DNA from: Actinopolymorpha sp. NPDC004070
GTDB lineage: Bacteria; Actinomycetota; Actinomycetes; Propionibacteriales; Actinopolymorphaceae
DNA: 64,000 nucleotides
NCBI RefSeq assembly: GCF_040610475.1
Contig: NZ_JBEXMJ010000007.1
Span: 62,001-126,000, forward strand
Reading direction: 5' to 3'
The position numbers and the translations under genes are program-made. Numbering within the stretch: the stretch's first letter is position 1; the number at the start of each line of letters is the position of its first letter. The notes beneath the pieces were generated by a model, which ran no database searches, was not told where the DNA came from, and saw nothing but the letters and a program-made list of their open reading frames with translations. Positions 9,391-16,032 of the stretch are shown in pieces.

Positions 9391-10488
9391 GTGAGTCCCG
9401 CTTCCGTACGACGTGTCCGCGCCGCCCTGGCCGGCGTACTGCTCGCCGTACTGCCCGCCGCCGGACTGGTGGCCTGTTCCGGTGGGGGGTCGCCGGCACC
9501 GGGCATCTCGACTTCCTCGGGTCCCTCGGCGACTCCGAGTGTGTCCGCGACCGTGAGCGCCTCCGCGAGCCCGGCGTCCGCGGCCGCGCGTGCCCGGGCT
9601 GCTCGGGCGGCCCGGGTTGCCGCGCCGAAACCGGTGACCGTCTCCGACGTGAACGGTGCGGTGCGGCTGAAGGCACCCGCCCGCCGGGTGGTGGCGCTGG
9701 ACTGGACGTACGCCGAGGACCTGCTGGCGGTCGGTGTCCGTCCGGTCGGCGTGGCGGACAGGGCCGGCTACGCGGCCTGGGTCGGTGGGGGTCCCCGGCT
9801 GGACCGCACCACGGTCGAGGTCGGGCCGCGCCAGCAGCCCGACCCGACGGTCGTACGGGCCCTGCGGCCCGACCTCATCCTGATCGGCAAGGACGAGACC
9901 AACGCCCTGGTGGCGCAGATGCGCCGCATTGCGCCGGTGCTGGTGTTCGACCCGTACCGGTCCGACATGTCCGCCTGGGACGAGATGCGGACGACGTTCG
10001 TGGCGGTGGCCCGGGCGGTCGGCCGTGACGACCAGGCCGCCTGGGTCCTGCGCGGGCTGGACGAGGCGATCGCACGGAACCGGTTGAAGCTGGCCGCCGC
10101 GGGTGCGGCGAACCTGCCGGTGGCGCTCGCCCAGGGTTACTCCGCGGAGGGTGTGCCCACGATCCGGATGTTCGGCCGGACCTCGCTGGCAGGTGATCTG
10201 GTGAACCGGCTGGGCCTGCAGAACGACTGGCGGGGGGAGCCGGACCAGTACGGCCTGTCGACGGTCGGTCCGGCCGACCTCGGCCAGGTGTCCTCGGCGG
10301 ACTTCCTCTACCTGGCCGACCCGCGCAACGACATCTTCACCGGCGCCATGACCGACGGGCCGGACTGGCGGGGGCTGGCCTTCGCGGCCGAGGGCCGGGT
10401 GCACCGGCTCGGGGCGAGGACGTGGTTCTTCGGCGGTCCACTGTCAACCCGGGCCTGCGCCGACGCGCTCACGCGTGCGCTGACCTGA
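9391..10488 (+). CDS. Siderophore/iron-type ABC transporter substrate-binding lipoprotein, orphan
   Basis: This 365-residue lipoprotein has a signal peptide with lipobox LVAC (VLLAVLPAAGLVACSGG), a Ser/Ala-rich linker, and a periplasmic-binding fold of the FecB/FepB type (RRVVALDWTYAEDLLAVGVRPVGVAD... LRPDLILIGKDE). Such proteins bind ferric siderophores or heme-like ligands at the outer membrane face. GTG 9391 was chosen because AAGAGG (9377-9382) precedes it by 8 nt and it gives a clean signal peptide; GTG 9364 is also in frame. No permease or ATPase gene lies nearby and I see no IdeR/DmdR-like iron box in the 94-bp upstream gap. It must use a transporter encoded elsewhere or have a sensory role. 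Confidence 0.85.
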   Translation: MSPASVRRVRAALAGVLLAVLPAAGLVACSGGGSPAPGISTSSGPSATPSVSATVSASASPASAAARARAARAARVAAPKPVTVSDVNGAVRLKAPARRVVALDWTYAEDLLAVGVRPVGVADRAGYAAWVGGGPRLDRTTVEVGPRQQPDPTVVRALRPDLILIGKDETNALVAQMRRIAPVLVFDPYRSDMSAWDEMRTTFVAVARAVGRDDQAAWVLRGLDEAIARNRLKLAAAGAANLPVALAQGYSAEGVPTIRMFGRTSLAGDLVNRLGLQNDWRGEPDQYGLSTVGPADLGQVSSADFLYLADPRNDIFTGAMTDGPDWRGLAFAAEGRVHRLGARTWFFGGPLSTRACADALTRALT

Positions 10489-10682
10489 CAGCGGATGCCG
10501 GATTTCTCCTTCTCTGACGCAAGGATCCGCCGCCCGCGAGTGGTGCATGCCGGGCGGATCGGCCGATTCGTCAACCACGTAAGGGATCTCACCCACCCCT
10601 GCTGAGGATTCCGTCGTGCCCGAACCGGATTTCGGTCGGGCGGAAGGGTTTTCGTCGGACCGGGGGAGGGGACTCTCACCAT

Positions 10683-10871
10683 GTGATTGCTCTCATCGGC
10701 TCGCTGCTGGCGATAACCACGCTGGCGCTGGTAGTCATGGCGCTCGTCGCGGTCTTCGCCCGTACTCCGAGCACACCCACGCCCGAAGAGGACGCCAACC
10801 ACTACCAGGACGGACATCTCCTCCATCCTGACCGTTCCGGCCTGAACGGACAGTACGAGGACGCCGCCTGA
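10683..10871 (+). CDS. Small predicted membrane protein
   Basis: The 62-residue product has one strongly hydrophobic N-terminal helix (residues about 2-26, IALIGSLLAITTLALVVMAL) followed by a polar tail (RTPSTPTPEEDANHYQDG). It begins with GTG 10683, preceded by a purine-rich GGGGAGGGG at about 10664-10672. The helix and good ribosome-binding site argue for a real gene, but I recognise no family. It lies alone between the lipoprotein and the converging M56 peptidase gene, whose stop is 13 bp beyond. Confidence 0.55.
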   Translation: MIALIGSLLAITTLALVVMALVAVFARTPSTPTPEEDANHYQDGHLLHPDRSGLNGQYEDAA

Positions 10872-10884
10872 CCGAACGCGTGCC

Positions 10885-11784
10885 TCAGGCCAGGTGTTCG
10901 ACCAGTCGGGCCAGCCACGGCACGGCCAGGGTGAGCGTCGGCACGACCACCAGCGCGGCCGCCGCGAGGTAGGTGGCGGTGGCGAGGGCCCGGTGGGGCT
11001 CGCCGGGCTGGGCCAGCCGGCGCACCCGGGCCAGCGTCCCGGTGCCACCCGCGGCCAGTCCGCCGGCCGGTGCGGCTGGGGTGGACGCCAGCGTCACCAG
11101 CGCGCGGGCGACCGGGGGAGCACCAACCCGGCGCCGGGCGGCGTCGTCGGCGAGCATCTCCACCAGCAGGTGTGCGCGGTCGAACGCCGTGCGGCTGCGT
11201 ACCGACCGCGGAAACGCCTGCCGCAGCGCGGTGAACGCCTCCAGCACCAGGTCGTGGCGAGCTCGCAGGTGCGCGCGTTCGTGCGCGAGCACCGCCTCCA
11301 GTTCCTCGGGGGCGAGCTGGTCCAGGGCACCGGAGGACACCACGACGCGCGAGCACCGCACCCCCGGCAGGCAGTACGCGAACGGCGTGGCCTCGGCGAG
11401 CACCCGGATGCCGAACTCTTCCCCGAGGCGCTCGCCCGGCGTACCCACCAGGTCGACCACCATCCGGTGGTGGCGGCGCCGGGCCCGGGTGCGGATCGCG
11501 ACCAGCAGGGTCGCCCACGCCAGCCTGATCGCCACCACCACGGTGAGCAGCGTCACCACAAGCTGCAGGGCGGTCTGTGCGGCGCCCTGGCCGGGGCGCA
11601 ACAGGACGTCGGTGCCCAGGCTCAGGCCGGCACCGAGAGCGGCGAGGACGGCGGCCAGTGCCAGCGCCTGCCACAGCACCAGCGCGGCACGTGGCACCAG
11701 CGAGGGCCACCGGGCGCGGCCGAGGAGTTCGGGCACGGGCCAGGTGAGAAGCAGCGCCAGCGCACCCAGGACGACCGGCGTCAT
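10885..11784 (-). CDS. M56-family (BlaR1/MecR1-like) membrane metallopeptidase
   Basis: This 299-residue integral membrane protein has an HExxH zinc-protease motif, HERAH at residues 168-172, within ELEAVLAHERAHLRARHDL. It has about three N-terminal hydrophobic segments (residues 3-20, 32-58, 72-98) and one near the C-terminus (TYLAAAALVVVPTLTLAVPW). This matches the M56 domain of BlaR1/MecR1, which cleaves a cognate BlaI-type repressor on signal. There is no extracellular penicillin-binding sensor domain, so the signal is unknown. It starts 2 bp after the stop of the blaI-like gene, a classic regulator-protease operon. Its likely job is to inactivate that repressor. Confidence 0.9.
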   Translation of the reverse strand: MTPVVLGALALLLTWPVPELLGRARWPSLVPRAALVLWQALALAAVLAALGAGLSLGTDVLLRPGQGAAQTALQLVVTLLTVVVAIRLAWATLLVAIRTRARRRHHRMVVDLVGTPGERLGEEFGIRVLAEATPFAYCLPGVRCSRVVVSSGALDQLAPEELEAVLAHERAHLRARHDLVLEAFTALRQAFPRSVRSRTAFDRAHLLVEMLADDAARRRVGAPPVARALVTLASTPAAPAGGLAAGGTGTLARVRRLAQPGEPHRALATATYLAAAALVVVPTLTLAVPWLARLVEHLA

Positions 11785-11786
11785 GG

Positions 11787-12191
11787 TCAGCTCCGGGGGG
11801 TCCGTCGGCGGGAGGGCCGGGCGGCGAGTGCGTCCACCTCGGCGAGAGCCTCGCGCAGGGCGGCCGCCTCCTCCGGGGACGCCTGGTCGACGAACCGGAC
11901 GAGGGCGGCGGCCCGGTTGGCGCCGCTGCCGGCGCCGTCGAGCGCCTCGCGCATCAGGTCGGCGACCAACTGGTCCTTGCCCGCGGCCGCCTGGTAGCGG
12001 TAGGCACGGCCGTCGCGGACCCTGAGCACGACACCCTTCTTCGCCAGCCGGTCCAGCACCGTCATCACCGTGGTGTAGGCCAGGTCACGTTCGACCGCGA
12101 GCGCCTCGTGGACCTCGCGCACCGTGACCGGCTCGGTGGCCGACCAGACGTGTTCCATGACCTCGCGTTCGAGGTTTCCCAACCGCGCCAT
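11787..12191 (-). CDS. BlaI/MecI/CopY-family transcriptional repressor
   Basis: The 134-residue winged-helix protein begins MARLGNLEREVMEHVWSATE, the standard BlaI-family N-terminus, with a DNA-recognition region PVTVREVHEALAVERDLAYTTVMTVLDRLAKKGVV and wing RVRDGRAYRYQ. Such repressors bind palindromes as dimers and are released by proteolysis by an M56 partner, whose gene follows at 2 bp. The start ATG at 12191 has a -10-like TAGAAT 7 nt upstream (12204-12199 on this strand), so the mRNA is probably leaderless. A perfect palindrome overlaps that promoter, pointing to autorepression. Nearly the same palindrome lies before cydA, so cytochrome bd is the likely main target. Confidence 0.93.
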   Translation of the reverse strand: MARLGNLEREVMEHVWSATEPVTVREVHEALAVERDLAYTTVMTVLDRLAKKGVVLRVRDGRAYRYQAAAGKDQLVADLMREALDGAGSGANRAAALVRFVDQASPEEAAALREALAEVDALAARPSRRRTPRS

Positions 12192-12198
12192 GCCCGCG

Positions 12199-12219
12199 AT
12201 TCTACGACGCTGTGTCGTA
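12199..12219 (-). promoter_or_regulatory. Leaderless blaI promoter with BlaI-type operator
   Basis: The palindrome TACGACGCTGTGTCGTA (12203-12219) has 6-bp perfect arms and a 5-bp spacer. On the minus strand its end overlaps TAGAAT (12204-12199), which is 7 nt before the ATG of the repressor. It differs from the palindrome upstream of cydA at one of 17 positions. Confidence 0.8.
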
Positions 12220-12327
12220 CTCGGGAGGTCTTGGCCGGCGCGGGCGCTGTGGTTTCGATCACGCGCGCCGCCGCCGGCGCGGCCGCCGGTTTGGTCGCCG
12301 GCCGGGCCGGTAGGTATCGTCCCGCCG

Positions 12328-13452
12328 GTGGTGACCTCTGCCGCTGAACCCGGAACCCCCTCGCCCGACCCGGTGCGACCGTCCGCCGACGGTGCCGTCA
12401 CCGGCGGCGCCGCCACGGAGCCCAGGCCCGAGGAGACCACCCGGGCGGCGAAGACGCGCGACCCGTTCTTCGACAACGCGAAGTACATCGCCATCGTGCT
12501 GGTGGTGGCCGGTCACGCGATGGAGGCGCTGCGTGACGTGCCGGTGGGGAAGGCGCTCTACCTCTTCCTGTACATGTTCCACATGCCGGTGTTCATCATC
12601 GTCTCCGGCTACTTCTCCCGGCGCTTCCCGTACTCGAAGAACAAGGCCCGCAAGCTCATCACCCAGTTGCTGGTGCCGTACGTCCTGTTCCAGATCGTGT
12701 ACATGGCGATCGGCCGGTTCGTCGGCGGCCACGATGTCAACCCGACCTTGCTCGACCCGTACTTCCTGGTGTGGTTCCTGCTGGCGTTGTTCGCCTGGCG
12801 GCTGTCGACGCCTGTCTGGCTGCGGATCCGCTGGCCGCTGGCGGTGGCGGTGCTGATCTCGCTGGCGGCCGGGCTGCAGGAGCTTCCGGGCGTACTGGAA
12901 ACCGGACGGATCCTCAGCCTGCTGCCGTTCTTCGTGCTGGGGATGATGCTGAAGCCGGAGCACTTCGCATATCTTCGGCGGCGCTGGGTGCGGATCCTGG
13001 CCGTTCCGGTGCTGGCCGGCGGCCTGGTGGTCGCGTACTGGGCGCAGACCCGGATGAGCGTGGAGTGGGTGTTCTGGCGGCGCAGCAACGAGTACCTCGG
13101 GGTGGACAACCTCACGGGTACGGCCATGCGGGTGGGGATGCTGGTGTGCGCCACGGCCCTGTCCGCGGCCTTCCTCGCGCTCGTGCCCTCGAGGAGGACG
13201 TGGTTCACCGCCCTGGGTGCGATCACGCTCTACGTCTACCTTCTGCACGGCGTTCCGGTGAAGGTGGCCGACTACCTCGGGTGGTACGACCACCCCGCCC
13301 TGCACACCACTCTCGGCGTCCTGGCCGTCGCGGTGGCCGGGATGCTGCTTGCCGGACTGCTGTCCACGCCGCCCGTGCGGGCGGCGACCAGGTGGGCCGT
13401 GGAGCCCAAGCTGGCCTGGGCGTTCCGGTCGCGTCCCCGCGAGCTCGGATAG
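12328..13452 (+). CDS. Membrane-bound acyltransferase (fucose 4-O-acetylase-like)
   Basis: This 374-residue polytopic membrane protein has the acyltransferase-3-like opening FFDNAKYIAIVLVVAGHAMEAL, in which the His after AG is the expected catalytic residue. About ten hydrophobic segments follow, including the MFHMPVFIIVSGYFSRRF region conserved in the fucose 4-O-acetylase/NolL group. Such enzymes acetylate surface sugars or other extracytoplasmic acceptors. GTG 12328 was chosen because TATCGT (12315-12320) lies 7 nt upstream, suggesting a leaderless transcript; GTG 12331 is an alternative. The first 45 residues are Pro/Ala/Thr-rich and probably disordered. It lies divergent from blaI and directly before the cyd operon, so it may share the BlaI regulon, but this is inference. 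Confidence 0.82.
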   Translation: MVTSAAEPGTPSPDPVRPSADGAVTGGAATEPRPEETTRAAKTRDPFFDNAKYIAIVLVVAGHAMEALRDVPVGKALYLFLYMFHMPVFIIVSGYFSRRFPYSKNKARKLITQLLVPYVLFQIVYMAIGRFVGGHDVNPTLLDPYFLVWFLLALFAWRLSTPVWLRIRWPLAVAVLISLAAGLQELPGVLETGRILSLLPFFVLGMMLKPEHFAYLRRRWVRILAVPVLAGGLVVAYWAQTRMSVEWVFWRRSNEYLGVDNLTGTAMRVGMLVCATALSAAFLALVPSRRTWFTALGAITLYVYLLHGVPVKVADYLGWYDHPALHTTLGVLAVAVAGMLLAGLLSTPPVRAATRWAVEPKLAWAFRSRPRELG

Positions 13453-13494
13453 GGCGCCGCGTTCTCGGACAGGGCACTGCATTCGGCGTCACCG

Positions 13495-13511
13495 CACACC
13501 GGCCCGGTGTG
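13495..13511. promoter_or_regulatory. Palindrome upstream of cydA (operator or hairpin)
   Basis: CACACCGG-C-CCGGTGTG has perfect 8-bp arms around a single base. It lies between the acyltransferase stop and the BlaI-type operators. The orientation (CACA...TGTG) is the reverse of a Rex box, so it is not an obvious Rex site. It could stop read-through or bind another regulator. Confidence 0.5.
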
Positions 13512-13519
13512 AGCAAGGT

Positions 13520-13552
13520 TACGACGCTCTGTCGTACTACAAGAAGTAGTAT
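13520..13552 (+). promoter_or_regulatory. cydA promoter with two overlapping BlaI-type operators
   Basis: TACGACGCTCTGTCGTA (13520-13536) is a perfect palindrome nearly identical to the one at blaI. A second perfect palindrome, TACTAC-AAGAA-GTAGTA (13535-13551), shares two bases with it. The -10-like TAGTAT (13547-13552) lies inside the second site, 6 nt before the cydA ATG, so the transcript is probably leaderless and bound repressor would block the promoter directly. Confidence 0.82.
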
Positions 13553-13558
13553 TCAGGC

Positions 13559-15004
13559 ATGGGTGCAGTCGACCTCGCGCGGTGGCAGTTCGGCATCACC
13601 ACCGTCTACCACTTTCTCTTCGTTCCGCTGTCGATCGGCCTGTCGGCGATCGTGGCCGGTCTGCAGACGGCGTGGTTCGTCACCAGGGCCCGGCGCTACC
13701 TGACGTTGACGAAGCTCTTCGGCAAGATCTTCATCGTCAACTTCGCGGTCGGCATCGTGACCGGGCTGATCCAGGAGTTCCAGTTCGGGATGAACTGGAG
13801 CGCCTACTCGCGGTTCGTCGGCGACATCTTCGGTGTGCCGCTGGCCATCGAGGGACTGCTCGCCTTCTTCCTGGAGTCGACGTTCCTCGGCCTGTGGGTG
13901 TTCGGGTGGGACCGGCTGCCGCGGGTGGTGCACCTCGGTTGCATCTGGCTGGTCGCCATCGGCACCCAGATCTCGGCGTACGTCATCCTGAGTGTGAACG
14001 CCTGGATGCAGCATCCCGTCGGCTACCGGATCGACCCGGCGACCGGACGGGCCGAACTCACCGACTTCACCGCCCTGCTGACCAACCCGGTCGCGATCCA
14101 GGCCGGGCTGCACACCGCGGCCGCGTGCCTGCTCACCGGCGGCGCGCTCGTGGCGGGCGTGGCGTTCGGGCACCTGGCCCGCCCGCGCACGACCGAGGCC
14201 GCCCGGGCGGCGTTTCGTACTGCCGCCAAGGTGGGATCGAGCGTGGTGGCCGCGGCTGCCCTGGGCGTGGTCGTCACCGGCGACTCGATGATGAAGCTGA
14301 TGACCCAGCTGCAACCGATGAAGGTGGCCGCGGCCGAGGGGCTGTTCGACACCGAGCAGCCCGCGGGCTTCTCGCTGCTGACTCTCGGGACCGCGGACGG
14401 GCGTCGTGAGCTGTGGAGCTTCAGGTTTCCCGACCTGCTGTCGTTCCTGGCCACCGGAAGCTTCACCGGCAAGGTGGAGGGCGTCAACCAGCTGCAGCAG
14501 AAGGCGGTCGCGGCGTTCGGGCCCGGCGACTACGTGCCGAACGTGCCGGTGACCTACTGGAGCTTCCGGCTGATGATGGGCTTCGGGCTGCTCGCGGCGT
14601 TCCTCGCCCTGGTCGGGCTGCTGGTGCTGCGCCGGCCGGGCCTGCTCGCCAACCGCTGGGTTCCCCGGGTCGCGCTGACGGTGCCGTTCCTGCCCCTGCT
14701 GGCGAACAGTTTCGGCTGGCTGTTCACCGAGGGCGGCCGTCAACCGTGGCTTGCGTACGGGCTGTTCCAGACCGCGGACGGGGTCTCGCCGGGCACCGCT
14801 GCCTGGCAGGTGGCCGTGTCGCTGGCCGTGTTCACCGTCGTGTACGGCGTCCTGGCCGTGGTGGAGCTGGGTCTGTTGCGGCGGGTCGCGCGGCAGGTGC
14901 CCGACCTGCCACCGGGCGACGGCGCGGATGCCGCACGTCCCGGACGCGACGCCGGCGACCGGGACGGCGAGGATGCCGACCGCCCGACCACCTTCGCCTA
15001 CTGA
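13559..15004 (+). CDS. cydA: Cytochrome bd ubiquinol/menaquinol oxidase subunit I
   Basis: This 481-residue membrane protein is subunit I of the high-affinity terminal oxidase that reduces oxygen without pumping protons. Heme ligands align with known CydA: His18 (YHFLFVPL), Glu98 and Glu106 in IEGLLAFFLES, and His185 (AGLHTAA). The GRQPW motif (TEGGRQPWLAYG) is conserved near the C-terminus. The quinol-binding loop between helices 6 and 7 is of the short type, as in Gram-positives. The C-terminal 30 residues are an acidic, disordered tail. It is the first gene of cydABDC, with an apparently leaderless start controlled by BlaI-type palindromes. No Rex-type box was seen. Confidence 0.97.
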   Translation: MGAVDLARWQFGITTVYHFLFVPLSIGLSAIVAGLQTAWFVTRARRYLTLTKLFGKIFIVNFAVGIVTGLIQEFQFGMNWSAYSRFVGDIFGVPLAIEGLLAFFLESTFLGLWVFGWDRLPRVVHLGCIWLVAIGTQISAYVILSVNAWMQHPVGYRIDPATGRAELTDFTALLTNPVAIQAGLHTAAACLLTGGALVAGVAFGHLARPRTTEAARAAFRTAAKVGSSVVAAAALGVVVTGDSMMKLMTQLQPMKVAAAEGLFDTEQPAGFSLLTLGTADGRRELWSFRFPDLLSFLATGSFTGKVEGVNQLQQKAVAAFGPGDYVPNVPVTYWSFRLMMGFGLLAAFLALVGLLVLRRPGLLANRWVPRVALTVPFLPLLANSFGWLFTEGGRQPWLAYGLFQTADGVSPGTAAWQVAVSLAVFTVVYGVLAVVELGLLRRVARQVPDLPPGDGADAARPGRDAGDRDGEDADRPTTFAY

Positions 15005-15045
15005 CGACCCGCTGACGGTCTGCCGAAAGAACAGGGAGCGTAACG

Positions 15046-16032
15046 ATGGACCTGCCGACGCTGTGGTTCGGTTTGATCGTCTTCTTCTGGACGCTCTACT
15101 TCGTCCTGGAGGGCTTCGACTTCGGAGTCGGCGTGCTCGCCCGCCTGCTCGGTCGCGACGACGCCGAGCGGGGCCGGCTGCTGTCCACGATCGCTCCGGT
15201 CTGGGACGGCAACGAGGTGTGGCTGGTGGTGGCCGGCGGTGCGATGTTCGCCGCCTTCCCCGGGTGGTACGCCACCCTGACCAGCGTCTACTACCTTCCG
15301 CTGGTGGCGATCCTCGTCGCGCTGATCCTGCGTGGCATCGCGCTGGAGTTCCGCGGCAAGCACGACGACGACCGCTGGCGCCGCCGGTGCGACCTGGGCG
15401 TCGCGGTCGGCTCGGCCGTCCCGCCGTTGGCGTGGGGCGCCGCGCTGGCCGGCGCGGCGCGTGGCCTCCCTCTGGACGGGCGCGGTGTGCTCGTCGATGG
15501 CCTCGGCGCGCTGCTGCATCCGTACGCCCTGCTGGGTGGGTGCGCGCTGCTCGCCCTGTGCCTGCTGCACGGTGCGGCGTTCCTGCGGCTACGTACGACC
15601 GGCGAACTGCGCGCCCGCGCGAGCCGGGCGCTCGCCGCGACAAGTCTTCCGGCCGTCCTGCTCGGCGGCGGCTTCTGGCTGTGGACCGCGCTGCGGGCCG
15701 GTCCTGCCGGCGGGCTGTCCGGGTGGGTCGACCTGGTGGGTGCGGTGGCTACCCTGGGCGTGGTCGCCGGAGTGGTGCTGCGCCACGACGGCTGGGCGTT
15801 CGCCGGCACGACGGCAGCGGTCGGTGCGACCGTGGTGGCGATCTTCTGCTCGGTGTTCCCGACGCTGATGCCGTCCACGCTCGGCCGGGCGCACGACCTG
15901 ACGGTGCTGACCGAGGCTTCACCGGCGTACGGGCTGCGCATCCTCACCATCGCCGGGCTGGTGACCCTGCCGGCCGTGCTCGCCTACCAGGGCTGGTCGT
16001 ACTGGGTCTTCCGCAAGCGGGTGGCCGGATGA
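15046..16032 (+). CDS. cydB: Cytochrome bd oxidase subunit II
   Basis: The 328-residue polytopic protein begins MDLPTLWFGLIVFFWTLYFVLEGFDFGVG, the conserved CydB N-terminus, and has the motif APVWDGNEVWLVVAGGAMFAAFP. It forms the heterodimeric bd oxidase with CydA. Downstream segments are Gly/Ala/Leu-rich helices, and the C-terminal YQGWSYWVFRKRV is typical. AACAGGGAG (15030-15038) supports ATG 15046. The stop overlaps the cydD start as ATGA, so translation is coupled to the assembly transporter. Confidence 0.97.
   Translation: MDLPTLWFGLIVFFWTLYFVLEGFDFGVGVLARLLGRDDAERGRLLSTIAPVWDGNEVWLVVAGGAMFAAFPGWYATLTSVYYLPLVAILVALILRGIALEFRGKHDDDRWRRRCDLGVAVGSAVPPLAWGAALAGAARGLPLDGRGVLVDGLGALLHPYALLGGCALLALCLLHGAAFLRLRTTGELRARASRALAATSLPAVLLGGGFWLWTALRAGPAGGLSGWVDLVGAVATLGVVAGVVLRHDGWAFAGTTAAVGATVVAIFCSVFPTLMPSTLGRAHDLTVLTEASPAYGLRILTIAGLVTLPAVLAYQGWSYWVFRKRVAG

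Noticed and set aside
10500..10575. Intrinsic terminator after the siderophore-type lipoprotein
   Set aside because: A GATCCGCC...GGGCGGATC inverted repeat is present, but with bulges, a long loop and no T run, so I did not list it as a terminator.
13453..13558. Rex or similar redox-sensor box before cydA
   Set aside because: No TGTGAA-N4-TTCACA-like sequence is present; the palindromes there are of other types.
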